A stretch of DNA of 64,000 bases, taken from contig JADJYJ010000015.1 in assembly GCA_016719785.1 (NCBI GenBank), forward strand, positions 124,001 through 188,000, written 5' to 3'. The translations under genes were made by a program, and so were the position numbers. The stretch is from Candidatus Amarolinea dominans (lineage in GTDB: Bacteria; Chloroflexota; Anaerolineae; SSC4; Amarolineaceae). The notes beneath the pieces were generated by a model. The model had not been told where the DNA came from and did no database searches. It saw only the letters and a list, made by a program, of their open reading frames with translations. Positions 8,492 to 16,773 of the stretch are shown here, in pieces; the stretch's first letter is position 1, and every line of letters begins with the position of its first letter.

Positions 8492-9433
8492 TCAGCGCCG
8501 CGTCACGAGACGCTTGAGGGCTTGCCAGGCGCTTTCCAGGTTCATTTTCGTGTTGAACTCGAATTCGCCTTCGTAGTCGAGCAGCAGGGGGATGATGGGG
8601 ATGGTGAGCTTGAGCTTGTGTTTGACATCGAGGCCCGGCGCCTCGATCAGGTCAGCGGTCTGACGCACGCTCGCCAGCAGCGGTTGATCCTGGATGTGGA
8701 CAGCCTCTTGCTTGAACTCCAGCAGGGCCGCGCTGACCGGAGCCAGCCAATAAGCCAACTCATCATGCGTCAACGTCGCGGCGTCGAGCAGATCGAGCAG
8801 CGCGGCGACCTCGGCGGCGTGCTGCTCGTCGAGGCGCGCCAGGATCGGGCCGATGATGCGCTGTTCGCTCAGGTCGAAGCGCATCAGCACGGCGCCGAAG
8901 CCCTGGCGCAACGTGGCGTCCACCTGCTGCACCTGCGCCTGCACCTGGGCCAACAAACCGCGCAGTTCCGCGGCGCTCATCGGCGCACCGGGCTGCTGTG
9001 CTGCGCGCAGCGCGGTCACCAGGTGCGCGGTTTCCACGGCTGACCCGCCCGCGCCAAAGACATTGACCATCATGCCGTTGTCGCCGATGATGGTGTTGGT
9101 CGCCTGGCCGATGTGGATTCGATACTTGGACCCGGCTGCCGGCGCGTGCAGCCACTCGATGATGCGCGCCAGGTCAGCGGGCGCGGGGAAGTCGGCCGGC
9201 GCCGGTGCGGCCAGGGGAAGAAGGACCGGCTGGCCCGCGCCGCGTGGTCCTCCCAGGTGGCGCAGCACCCGCGCATCGCGCAGCGCGGCCGGCGTCAGCA
9301 GCGCGATCACCGGCGCGGACGCGGCGTCAGGGCCGGGTTCAACCACGGCGACGCCCAGGGTGGTCAGCAGGGCCGCCAGACGCGCCGCGGCGTCCTGACC
9401 ATCAACGGATGCAAATGCCAGCACTACGTTCAT
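8492..9433 (-). CDS. Weakly TIR-like protein with RHIM-like motif and C-terminal helical region (313 aa), possible NLR partner/effector
   Basis: I do not recognise a named family. Residues 1-75 (MNVVLAFASVDGQD, VAVVEPG, APVIALLTPAAL, QPVLLPLA) have the strand-helix spacing of a TIR fold, but a catalytic Glu is not evident. Residues 101-130 read GSKYRIHIG..TNTIIGDNGMMVNVFG. The NLR of the same operon has a matching block, GAKYHIVT..NNCQIGNNNTMFNIYNVG, at residues 376-402. The IG-N-N-M pattern resembles RHIM and bacterial amyloid signalling motifs. The rest is helical, with EGEFEFNTKMNLESAWQALKR at the end. The ATG overlaps the stop of the nucleotidyltransferase gene (ATGA). The frame is open further upstream, but that part overlaps the neighbour. 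Last gene of the operon. Confidence 0.7.
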   Translation of the reverse strand: MNVVLAFASVDGQDAAARLAALLTTLGVAVVEPGPDAASAPVIALLTPAALRDARVLRHLGGPRGAGQPVLLPLAAPAPADFPAPADLARIIEWLHAPAAGSKYRIHIGQATNTIIGDNGMMVNVFGAGGSAVETAHLVTALRAAQQPGAPMSAAELRGLLAQVQAQVQQVDATLRQGFGAVLMRFDLSEQRIIGPILARLDEQHAAEVAALLDLLDAATLTHDELAYWLAPVSAALLEFKQEAVHIQDQPLLASVRQTADLIEAPGLDVKHKLKLTIPIIPLLLDYEGEFEFNTKMNLESAWQALKRLVTRR

Positions 9434-10038
9434 ACGCGTTTCCTGCGCGAGCGCGGCGCGGGCTTGGATTCCAGCCAGCCGGCGATGTCGGTCCACAGTT
9501 CGGGCGCCTCCAGGACCTCGGCAAATTGCTGCACCCACAGTCGAATCCGCTGGCGGTCCAAATTGGGATGACGTTCGATCACCGCCTGGATATCTTCCAT
9601 GTCTTGGCGGCGGTGCGCCACGGCTTTCATGATGATCAAGTCTTCGGGCGTGACCAGTCGCAGCGCAAGACCGCTGACCTGCACCACCGTGGCGCGCGCA
9701 ACCGCCTGCTCCTCGAAAGGCAGGGCGCCCAGCGAAATATCCACATCTACGCCGCTCTCGGCATGGCGCAGCAGGAGGACCCGATGACGCCGTGCAAACG
9801 CCTCCGCATCGGGGACGCGTGGCATCAAGCCGGCGCGCCGCGTCACCGCGGCAAACTCTGACAGCGCTTGTGTGGAGACCAAAACGACCGCGTCCACATC
9901 AGCCGTATAGCGCGGTCGTCCCAAGAGGCTGGCCGCCACACCACCGATGATCACGCCTTGCTGCGACCACGCATCCAGGACCAGTTGCACTGCAGCCAGG
10001 GCGTTCAGCAAGGGTCGCATCGCAACGGATGGACTCAT
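9430..10038 (-). CDS. Nucleotidyltransferase-like protein (AbiEii/MNT-like fold), 202 aa
   Basis: The N-terminal half has the signature GGVAASLLGRPRYTADVDAVV (a GG-x-A-x-x-x-x-G-x-P-R-x-T-x-D-x-D core) followed by VDISLG and LRLVTPEDLIIMKAVAHRRQDMEDI, the layout of small nucleotidyltransferases related to AbiEii and MNT proteins. Both metal-binding Asp residues of the DxD are present and a third acidic strand (VDVDIS) is in place. It is coupled on both sides by 4-base ATGA overlaps, to a 90-residue protein upstream and a TIR-like protein downstream. Family members act in toxin-antitoxin or conflict systems, often by nucleotidylating tRNA or a partner protein; the substrate here is unknown. 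Confidence 0.8.
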   Translation of the reverse strand: MSPSVAMRPLLNALAAVQLVLDAWSQQGVIIGGVAASLLGRPRYTADVDAVVLVSTQALSEFAAVTRRAGLMPRVPDAEAFARRHRVLLLRHAESGVDVDISLGALPFEEQAVARATVVQVSGLALRLVTPEDLIIMKAVAHRRQDMEDIQAVIERHPNLDRQRIRLWVQQFAEVLEAPELWTDIAGWLESKPAPRSRRKRV

Positions 10039-10307
10039 GGCAGACTCTCCTTTAGTTTGGTCCAGCGGGCGCGCACGCGGCCGAGCTCGGCCTGCGTGTC
10101 AGCCCCACGGACCAGCCAGCCCATCAGCGATGCAAAATCCCAGATCGCTTCAGTCTGCTGCCAAAGCAGATCGAGCGGCGCCGCGCGGCGTTCCTGGGCT
10201 TCGAACTCCGCCACCGCTTGCCAGCGATCGCGGAAGAGAAGGGCCTCGGCGCGCGTCAGACGCGGCGTCGGTTGGTCCGCGGTGGCGAGGGTTTGGGCTG
10301 TGGACAT
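10035..10307 (-). CDS. Small protein of unknown function (90 aa) paired with the nucleotidyltransferase
   Basis: No named family recognised. It is a charged, mostly helical protein (RAEALLFRDRWQAVAEFEAQERR, then LLWQQTEAIWDFASLMGWL), without membrane segments or cysteines. The start is set by GAGGAGGAAG just before the ATG; a longer open frame upstream would run into the NLR gene and has no support. It overlaps the nucleotidyltransferase by ATGA and begins 49 bases after the NLR stop. Short helical proteins commonly precede nucleotidyltransferase genes of this class, so it may be the partner or antidote; that is inference. Confidence 0.65.
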   Translation of the reverse strand: MSTAQTLATADQPTPRLTRAEALLFRDRWQAVAEFEAQERRAAPLDLLWQQTEAIWDFASLMGWLVRGADTQAELGRVRARWTKLKESLP

Positions 10308-10356
10308 CGCTTCCTCCTCTGGGTATGCAAGCTGCGAATGTACAGACTGCGGAAGT

Positions 10357-13300
10357 TTAGCCTTGCGCGGCGGCCAGATCGCGGCGCAGAGCGGCCAGGC
10401 GCGGCGCGTCCGGCTCCAGCGCGGCCGCGGCTTCGATATCAGCCTGCGCGGCGGCGAACTGGCCCTGCTCGATCTGCACGCCGGCGCGGTTGCGCAGCAG
10501 CATGGCGTTGATTGGATCAAAGGCGAGGCCGCGGCTGTAGGCGGCGATGGCGGCGGTGGCATCCTTGTCCACATCGGCGCTGTAATTGCCCAGGGTGTTG
10601 CAGGCCCAGCCGGCCTGCCGGCGCAGCGCGGTCGCCAGGCCAGCGTCGAGCTGGTCGGCCAGGGGAATGACCTGTTCGCACAGGTCAATGACCGCGGCGT
10701 GAGATCGGACGTCAAGCTGCTCACTGTGGGCTTGATTGTAGCTCCCCAGTAGCACGACCAGCAAAATCGCCAGCCGGGTCACGGTCTCACGCTCTTGATC
10801 GGCCAGGGCCTGGCTGATCTGGCCGGCCAGGGCAAACAGCGCCTGCGCCTCGTGCAGGACGGGGTGGTCGGCCAGGGCCTGGGCCAGCGCCTGGTCGGAG
10901 TCAACCTCCCGCAGGGCGGAGAGGGCCAGTGCCAGCGGATCATCGGCGGCTGCCGCTTCGGTAGAAGCGGCGCGGAGCGTCGCATATTCGCGGCGCAGAT
11001 CCTGAACGATTGGATGATTCGCGTATCCCGTCTGGTCAGCCACGCGAAACGCCTGCTCGTACAGAGGTCGGGCCAGGTCGAGGTTGCCAGTGCCTGCTTC
11101 GAGCCTGGCCTGACTCACCAGGGTGTTGATGATGCCTCCAGGCTCCTGTTCCAAGCGATACAAATCCAAGGCGGCGTCGAAGTGGCGGCGGGCGGCGTCG
11201 AGGTTGCCCAGCCGACTTTCCAAATCGCCCAAACTCTGCAGCGTGTTGGCTTTGCCCAGGCGGTCTTGCTCGGCTTCGTACAGCGGCAAGGCGGCGTCGA
11301 AGTGGCGGCGGGCGGCGTCGAGGTTGCCCAGCCGCCTTTCCAAATCGCCCAAACTCTTCAGCGTGTTGGCTTTGCCCAGGCGGGCTTGCTCGGCTTCGTA
11401 CAGCGGCAAGGCGGCGTCGAAGTGGCGGCGGGCGGCGTCGAGGTTGCCCAGCCGACTTTCCAAATCGCCCAAACTCTGCAGCGTGTTGGCTTTGCCCAGG
11501 CGGGCTTGCTCGGCTTCGTACAGCGGCAAGGCGGCGTCGAAGTGGCGGCGGGCGGCGTCGAGGTTGCCCAGCCGCCTTTCCAAATCGCCCAAACTCTTCA
11601 GCGTGTTGGCTTTGCCCAGGCGGTCTTGCTCGGCTTCGTACAGCGGCAAGGCGGCGTCGAAGTGGCGGCGGGCGGCGTCGAGGTTGCCCAGCCGACTTTC
11701 CAACTCGCCCAAACTCTGCAGCGTGTTGGCTTTGCCCAGGCGGTCTTGCTCGGCTTCGTACAGCGGCAAGGCGGCGTCGAAGTGGCGGCGGGCGGCGTCG
11801 AGGTTGCCCAGCCGACTTTCCAAATCGCCCAAACTCTTCAGCGTGTTGGCTTTGCCCAGGCGGGCTTGCTCGGCTTCGTACAGCGGCAAGGCGGCGTCGA
11901 AGTGGCGGCGGGCGGCGTCGAGGTTGCCCAGCCGACTTTCCAAATCGCCCAAACTCTTCAGCGTGTTGGCTTTGCCCAGGCGGGCTTGCTCGGCTTCGTA
12001 CAGCGGCAAGGCGGCGTCGAAGTGGCGGCGGGCGGCGTCGAGGTTGCCCAGCCGCCTTTCCAAATCGCCCAAACTCTGCAGCGTGTTGGCTTTGCCCAGG
12101 CGGTCTTGCTCGGCTTCGTACAGCGGCAAGGCGGCGTCGAAGTGGCGGCGGGCGGCGTCGAGGTTGCCCAGCCGACTTTCCAAATCGCCCAAACTCTTCA
12201 GCGTGTTGGCTTTGCCCAGGCGGGCTTGCTCGGCTTCGTACAGCGGCAAGGCGGCGTCGAAGTGGCGGCGGGCGGCGTCGAGGTTGCCCAGCCGACTTTC
12301 CAAATCGCCCAAACTCTTCAGCGTGTTGGCTTTGCCCAGGCGGGCTTGCTCGGCTTCGTACAGCGGCAAGGCGGCGTCGAAGTGGCGGCGGGCGGCGTCG
12401 AGGTTGCCCAGCCGACTTTCCAAATCGCCCAAACTCTGCAGCGTGTTGGCTTTGCCCAGGCGGGCTTGCTCGGCTTCGTACAGCGGCAAGGCGGCGTCGA
12501 AGTGGCGGCGGGCGGCGTCGAGGTTGCCCAGCCGCCTTTCCAAATCGCCCAAACTCTTCAGCGTGTTGGCTTTGCCCAGGCGGTCTTGCTCGGCTTCGTA
12601 CAGCGGCAAGGCGGCGTCGAAGTGGCGGCGGGCGGCGTCGAGGTTGCCCAGCCGACTTTCCAAATCGCCCAAACTCTGCAGCGTGTTGGCTTTGCCCAGG
12701 CGGGCTTGCTCGGCTTCGTACAGCGGCAAGGCGGCGTCGAAGTGGCGGCGGGCGGCGTCGAGGTTGCCCAGCCGCCTTTCCAAATCGCCCAAACTCTGCA
12801 GCGTGTTGGCTTTGCCCGATCTGTCGCCGGTTTGGTCGGCCGCAGCGATGCTGACACGCAGCCATTCGCCCGCTTGCGCCGCGCGCCCGCGGATGAACAT
12901 GACCTGACTGGTGATGTTGGCCAGCCGGGTCGCGCGGCCGGGGCTGTGCTGTTGACACCAGGCAAACGCGTGCTCGATCTGTTTGAATTCTTGTTCGACG
13001 CGCTCGGTGGCGCTGGGAATGGAGGCTTGCGCCAGCTCCATAAAATAATCGGCATGGCGCTGCGGCAAGACCAGCCGCTCCTGCTCATCCTGCAGGCTGA
13101 GTGCGTAGGCGCGCAGGATGGCGTGCTGCTGCCAGCGGCCGCCAGATGAATGATCGGCCTCGCGCGTCGCCTGGATCAACGCGAGACCATCCAGCAGCAG
13201 AAGCGCCTCTCGCGCCGCGTCAACATTGAGCGCCCACACCGACGCGGCCGCGGCGGTGTCAAAATCTGCCTCTTGGGCAAAGACGCCCAACGCGCGCAAC

Positions 13301-14070
13301 CAGGCCTGGCGGTTGGCGCCGTCGGTGCTTTCCCCCAGATAGTCGTAGCTGTACTTCAGCGCGACTTCTACCTTGTTCAAACGCTCAGCCTTATCCAGCC
13401 GCGGCAGGTCACCAAAGCCGCGCCCAACCGCCACCCGCTGCAAAATCTCCTCGACGGTGTTCGTGTAGGGCTGCACCTTGCGTCGGGCAAGCAGCGACCC
13501 GGCGGCCAGTGTCAGCGCCTGGGCATGATGTCCCAAGCCAGTAGCCAGGCGGTCGGCCAGGTTAGCCTCAAGCCCATCCACCTTGCTTTGTAGGAGGACG
13601 CGGGCATCTTGTTTGCTCAACACATCAAGCTGCTGAATCGCCTCTGCGCGATCTTCCAGGCTGAAGGCTACATCGTAATCACGCGTGGTGATCAGCAGCG
13701 AGCACTCGTCGGGCAGCGCGGCCTTGAGCGCAGCCAGCGCCTCTTCGCTCCAAACGTCATCCGCCACGACCAGCAGCGGACCGTGGCCTGCCAGCAGGCG
13801 GGCCACAACTTCGGGCGCCAGTTCGCAGTTCTCCAACAGTTTTGTTGCCTGCAAGGCATCTTCGTAGGCCCATACGGCCAGCCGCTGCAAATGCGGCAGC
13901 ATATGGGAGGCGTGGCGCGGCTGGCCCAATGTCCAGCCAGACAATACCGCCCTCGTACAGCGCGCCGTAGCGTTCGACATACAGGTCAGCCAACACGCTT
14001 TTGCCAATGCCAGGCTGGCCGCGCAGCGCGGCAGAGGTGCCCTTGCTGACGAGCGCAACGCTGCCGCCAT
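10357..14070 (-). CDS. NLR/STAND ATPase, C-terminal fragment: end of NB-ARC plus 14 near-identical TPRs
   Basis: This is the downstream part of the gene that starts at 15382; true homology in this frame begins near 13925 with PRHASHMLPHLQRLAVWAYEDA. Walker B is LLVVADDVWS and sensor 1 is LLITTRDYD; a degenerate GHHAQALTLAAGSL stands at the usual GLPLAL position. A winged-helix-like region follows, then 14 TPR units of 40 residues (core RLGNLDAARRHFDAALPLYEAEQ), then another about 250 helical residues with a TPR-like end. Removing one base at 13925-13927 gives one 1,674-residue protein in a single frame. Upstream Met codons in this frame before 13925 are not real starts. Confidence 0.8.
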   Translation of the reverse strand: MAAALRSSARAPLPRCAASLALAKACWLTCMSNATARCTRAVLSGWTLGQPRHASHMLPHLQRLAVWAYEDALQATKLLENCELAPEVVARLLAGHGPLLVVADDVWSEEALAALKAALPDECSLLITTRDYDVAFSLEDRAEAIQQLDVLSKQDARVLLQSKVDGLEANLADRLATGLGHHAQALTLAAGSLLARRKVQPYTNTVEEILQRVAVGRGFGDLPRLDKAERLNKVEVALKYSYDYLGESTDGANRQAWLRALGVFAQEADFDTAAAASVWALNVDAAREALLLLDGLALIQATREADHSSGGRWQQHAILRAYALSLQDEQERLVLPQRHADYFMELAQASIPSATERVEQEFKQIEHAFAWCQQHSPGRATRLANITSQVMFIRGRAAQAGEWLRVSIAAADQTGDRSGKANTLQSLGDLERRLGNLDAARRHFDAALPLYEAEQARLGKANTLQSLGDLESRLGNLDAARRHFDAALPLYEAEQDRLGKANTLKSLGDLERRLGNLDAARRHFDAALPLYEAEQARLGKANTLQSLGDLESRLGNLDAARRHFDAALPLYEAEQARLGKANTLKSLGDLESRLGNLDAARRHFDAALPLYEAEQARLGKANTLKSLGDLESRLGNLDAARRHFDAALPLYEAEQDRLGKANTLQSLGDLERRLGNLDAARRHFDAALPLYEAEQARLGKANTLKSLGDLESRLGNLDAARRHFDAALPLYEAEQARLGKANTLKSLGDLESRLGNLDAARRHFDAALPLYEAEQDRLGKANTLQSLGELESRLGNLDAARRHFDAALPLYEAEQDRLGKANTLKSLGDLERRLGNLDAARRHFDAALPLYEAEQARLGKANTLQSLGDLESRLGNLDAARRHFDAALPLYEAEQARLGKANTLKSLGDLERRLGNLDAARRHFDAALPLYEAEQDRLGKANTLQSLGDLESRLGNLDAARRHFDAALDLYRLEQEPGGIINTLVSQARLEAGTGNLDLARPLYEQAFRVADQTGYANHPIVQDLRREYATLRAASTEAAAADDPLALALSALREVDSDQALAQALADHPVLHEAQALFALAGQISQALADQERETVTRLAILLVVLLGSYNQAHSEQLDVRSHAAVIDLCEQVIPLADQLDAGLATALRRQAGWACNTLGNYSADVDKDATAAIAAYSRGLAFDPINAMLLRNRAGVQIEQGQFAAAQADIEAAAALEPDAPRLAALRRDLAAAQG
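11160..12830 (-). repeat. Fourteen 120-bp tandem repeats encoding the TPR array
   Basis: Fourteen units of exactly 120 bp lie head to tail and are almost identical at the nucleotide level. Apart from the edge units, the differences sit at three sites: GTC/GCC (Asp or Ala before RLGK), CTGCAG/CTTCAG (Gln or Lys after TL) and CGCC/CGAC (Arg or Ser in LE.RL), plus one Asp-to-Glu change (near 11703). Near-identity implies recent expansion or concerted evolution, so unit number probably varies between strains. Assembly collapse or expansion is also possible. Confidence 0.95.
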
Positions 14071-15382
14071 GGGTCAGTCGTTGGTGCAGGTCGGCCAGTT
14101 CCATTTCACGTCCCACTGCGCCGCGCACACGCTGTTTCCAGCGTTCGTTAGGGCGTTGCCAGCGCAGACGTAGTTCGCCTACGTTGTAGATGTTGAACAT
14201 GGTGTTGTTGTTGCCGATCTGGCAGTTGTTGGCGGTGACGATGTGGTATTTGGCGCCGCTCTCGGCGCTGTCTGGCTGGCGCTGCTGATCTTGCGTGTGT
14301 GTGCTGCGGGCTTCGGGCTGGCGTTCTTCCGCGGCGTGGCGCAGCGGACCGCCCACGCGCGTGCTCCACGCCTGCTGCCACTGCGCCAGCCGCGCGGCGA
14401 CGCGCGCCGCGGCCTGCGCGTCGCCCGCCTGCTGCGCCATGTCCAGCAGCAGTTGCAAGGCGTCGCGTGCGTCGGTCGTGATGAGCAGGTTCTGGCTTTG
14501 CAACAGCGCCGCAGCCTCATCGTCCTCCGCCTCCACGAACTCGCTCACCGCCTGGCCGAGCGGGCTGTGCTGCAGCCGTTCCAGCGCCTGCTCCTGCGCC
14601 CGCTGCCGGCCAAATTCCTCGTACGCCGCCTCGATGCCCAGGCGCCGGCAGGCCGCCAGTAGGCCGATGTGCTGCTCGATGTCGCGGTTGTCGGGGTTAT
14701 TCATGCGCAGCAGGGCCAGCACGGCCGCGCCCTGCTCGCCCACCAGTTCGCCCGCGTGGTCGGTGAGGAAGGCTTGCGACGCCGGCCAGTCGGGCGTCTG
14801 GATCCAGGCGATCAGGCGGGCGACCAGCGCTCGTCCGCCCTCGTCGCCCAACGGGGCCAGTGTGCGACGGGCCGCCTGTGCGGCCGCGCGCCAGGCGCGC
14901 AAGGCATACAACCGGCGGCCCAAATCCGCGGCCTCCTCGCCGCTGACGGCCGCGATCCTGGCCTCGGCCGCCGCCTCCAAGCGGTCGAGATCCTCATCGG
15001 CCGTGCCCGCCACCAGCCCCATCAGGCCGGCGGACTCACTAGCCGTCTCGAAAATCAGCAGCAGCCGCTCGTCCGCGCTCATCGCGTTCATGGCGGCGGC
15101 CACGACGCGGGCGGCCGGCAGATCCTCAATGCGGATACGGCGCAGCCCATCCAGGCGTTGACGGATGGCCGTCGCTTCATCCCCCTCGGTCGCAGCCAGG
15201 TGCGCGGCGGCCGTGCGTTCCAGGTCGTCCAGGCCGGCCTCATCCTCCCCGACCGCGAAGCTGAGCATGGCCGCCAGATCTGGCACGTGCATGAAGGCTT
15301 GAAAACGTTCCTGCGCCGCCGCGATCTCCGCTTGCCCCGGTGCGGCCATTGCGGCGGTATTCGTAGGCGATGATGGCTGCAT
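13757..15382 (-). CDS. NLR/STAND ATPase, N-terminal fragment: helical region, RHIM-like motif, Walker A; frameshifted near 13926
   Basis: Residues 1-350 are Ala-rich helices without a recognised effector domain. Residues 376-402 hold the motif GAKYHIVT, CQIGNNNTMFNIYNVG, shared with the TIR-like gene of this operon. A linker (ERWKQRVRGAVGREMEL) leads into the nucleotide-binding domain with Walker A GQPGIGKS (455-462) and GGIVWLDIG. After residue 486 the frame drifts into an unrelated tail ending at 13757. The expected continuation lies one base off, at a CCC run (13925-13927, GGG in the mRNA), so an extra base breaks the gene. The start is supported by AAGGAG five bases upstream of the ATG. 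It heads a four-gene operon. Confidence 0.8.
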   Translation of the reverse strand: MQPSSPTNTAAMAAPGQAEIAAAQERFQAFMHVPDLAAMLSFAVGEDEAGLDDLERTAAAHLAATEGDEATAIRQRLDGLRRIRIEDLPAARVVAAAMNAMSADERLLLIFETASESAGLMGLVAGTADEDLDRLEAAAEARIAAVSGEEAADLGRRLYALRAWRAAAQAARRTLAPLGDEGGRALVARLIAWIQTPDWPASQAFLTDHAGELVGEQGAAVLALLRMNNPDNRDIEQHIGLLAACRRLGIEAAYEEFGRQRAQEQALERLQHSPLGQAVSEFVEAEDDEAAALLQSQNLLITTDARDALQLLLDMAQQAGDAQAAARVAARLAQWQQAWSTRVGGPLRHAAEERQPEARSTHTQDQQRQPDSAESGAKYHIVTANNCQIGNNNTMFNIYNVGELRLRWQRPNERWKQRVRGAVGREMELADLHQRLTHGGSVALVSKGTSAALRGQPGIGKSVLADLYVERYGALYEGGIVWLDIGPAAPRLPYAAAFAAAGRMGLRRCLAGNKTVGELRTGARSCGPPAGRPRSAAGRGG

Positions 15383-15434
15383 GAATGCTCCTTGCCGTCC
15401 AGCGGCGGTGATGGCGGAACGGGGGGATGGAGAT

Positions 15435-15463
15435 ATTATAACACAGGGGTTGGTGTAGGTAGA
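15435..15463 (-). promoter_or_regulatory. Probable promoter of the NLR operon, abutting a heptamer array
   Basis: On the minus strand, a perfect TATAAT lies at 15440-15435 and a weak -35 (TCTACC) 17 bases further upstream at 15463-15458. The expected start is about 45 bases before the NLR ATG. The -35 sits at the edge of the (AGATCAG)n array, so array length could affect promoter activity. Confidence 0.5.
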
Positions 15464-15609
15464 GATCAGAGATCAGAGATCAGAGATCAGAGATCAGAGA
15501 TCAGAGATCAGAGATCAGAGATCAGAGATCAGAGATCAGAGATCAGAGATCAGAGATCAGAGATCAGAGATCAGAGATCAGAGATCAGAGATCAGAGATC
15601 AGAGATCAG
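15461..15609. repeat. Perfect heptamer array (AGATCAG), about 21 copies
   Basis: An uninterrupted run of AGATCAG units fills 15461-15609, inside the 305-base gap between the NLR start and the lysK end. Because the unit has no stop codon in the + frames, it reads as repeated RSEIRDQ. Each unit carries GATC. It is followed by a 20-base block (TTTCGTGGAAGAAGGGAGTT) that recurs near 19.29 and 21.52 kb. Confidence 0.97.
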
Positions 15610-15636
15610 GTTTCGTGGAAGAAGGGAGTTGGCTGG

Positions 15637-15698
15637 TCTCCGGTCTCCAATCTCCAATCTCCAATCCCCGGTCTCAAATCTCCGGTCTCAAATCTCCG
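15637..15698. repeat. Degenerate heptamer block overlapping the lysK stop
   Basis: Units of the type GGTCTCC, AATCTCC and GGTCTCA run from 15637 into the 3' end of lysK. The last two lysK codons and its TGA (GAG ATT TGA on the minus strand) are repeat sequence, so the repeat sets the end of the protein. Confidence 0.85.
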
Positions 15699-16773
15699 CC
15701 AACACCCTCTCCAGCACCCGGATCGCACGCAAGTATTCCTCGATGACGATGTGCTCCTCCGGCGTGTGATCGAGGCTGGCATCGCCGGGGCCGTAGGCCG
15801 CGATGGGGCAGTTCCAGGCCGGGGCGACCACGTTCATGTCACTGGTGCCGGTCTTGAGCAGGTAACCAGGCCGGCCGCCCTCCCGACGAATGCCGGCCAC
15901 CAGGCTGCGCGTCAGCGGGCTGTTCTTGTCGGCCACCCAGGCGCGCTCCTGGCCGGAGAAGCCCAGGCTGCACGCGGCCGGCTCCGCGCTGACCCCCTGC
16001 GCCAGGTCGGTCAGGTCGCGCTCCAGGCCGGGGATGTCGGTCTCCAGCGGCAGGCGCAAACCCACGCGCAGGTCAGCCCACTCGCTCAGGCCGTCGGAAC
16101 CGCTCGCCATGCTGCGCAGGCTGGGCAGCAGTTGGCGAAACGGGCCTTCGCGCTCCTGGTTGTAGTTTTTCGTGTAGCCAATGACACCCTGCCACCAGTG
16201 TACGGCCTGTTCGTTGACCCCCAGGCGGTTGCCTGCGCTGTGACCGCAAGGCCCCTGCACGTGCAGATCGGCCAGCAGGCGTCCTTTGTAGCCCAACGTC
16301 ACCCGCTCCCAGCCGCTCGGCTCACCGATCAGGCACGCGCCGGGGATGCCCTCCGCCAGGAAGCGGTCGCGGATGTGCCGCGCCCCTTTGCTGCTGGCCG
16401 CCTCTTCCTCGGTCGCGCCGATCACCACGAAGCGCACGCCAGCGCGGGGGCCGATCCGCGCCACGGCCGCGGTGAACGCCGCGAGCGGGCCTTTGGCATC
16501 CACCGCGCCGCGGCCAAACAGCCGGCCGTCCTCCATGCGCACGGCAATGCGCCCGGGCACCGTGTCCTGATGGCCCAGCAGCACGATCGTGACCGCCGCC
16601 GCGGGATCGCCCATCTCGCCCACCGCGTTGCCGGCCTCGTCCACGCAAGCCTTCGTGTAGCCAAAGGCTATCATCTGGCGGGTCAGGAAATCGGCATGAA
16701 GCCCTTCAGCGCCCGACAGGCTCTCGATGCCGAGCATGTCGCGCAGGAGTTGGACAGCCTGTGTATCGTTCAT
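15688..16773 (-). CDS. lysK: LysW-lysine/ornithine hydrolase (LysK), M20 peptidase family
   Basis: LysK releases lysine from the carrier protein LysW, the last step of the LysW route. The 361-residue protein has M20 metal ligands in order: His and Asp of GHQDTVPG, the bridging Asp of GRGAVDAKGPLAAF, the catalytic Glu pair of IGATEEEAASSKGA, Asp/Glu of GEPSGWERVTLGYKG, and the final His in DHTPEEH. The KTGTSDMN stretch near the C-terminus is typical of LysK. Start chosen at the ATG with GGGGAA upstream; a longer open frame is unsupported. It is the last gene of the lysine cluster; the final codons and stop lie in a heptamer repeat. Confidence 0.93.
   Translation of the reverse strand: MNDTQAVQLLRDMLGIESLSGAEGLHADFLTRQMIAFGYTKACVDEAGNAVGEMGDPAAAVTIVLLGHQDTVPGRIAVRMEDGRLFGRGAVDAKGPLAAFTAAVARIGPRAGVRFVVIGATEEEAASSKGARHIRDRFLAEGIPGACLIGEPSGWERVTLGYKGRLLADLHVQGPCGHSAGNRLGVNEQAVHWWQGVIGYTKNYNQEREGPFRQLLPSLRSMASGSDGLSEWADLRVGLRLPLETDIPGLERDLTDLAQGVSAEPAACSLGFSGQERAWVADKNSPLTRSLVAGIRREGGRPGYLLKTGTSDMNVVAPAWNCPIAAYGPGDASLDHTPEEHIVIEEYLRAIRVLERVLAEI

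Noticed and set aside
9430..10307. A plain toxin-antitoxin pair
   Set aside because: The pair is translationally and positionally tied to the NLR and TIR-like genes; a simple TA reading ignores that, though it is not excluded.
10795..13149. Very long open frames on the opposite strand of the TPR array
   Set aside because: The 120-bp unit has no stop codon in several frames, so repeats give long frames on both strands. The TPR frame has NLR context and domain sense; the others are low-complexity.
15461..15609. CRISPR-like array
   Set aside because: Units are 7 bases with no spacers and no cas genes.
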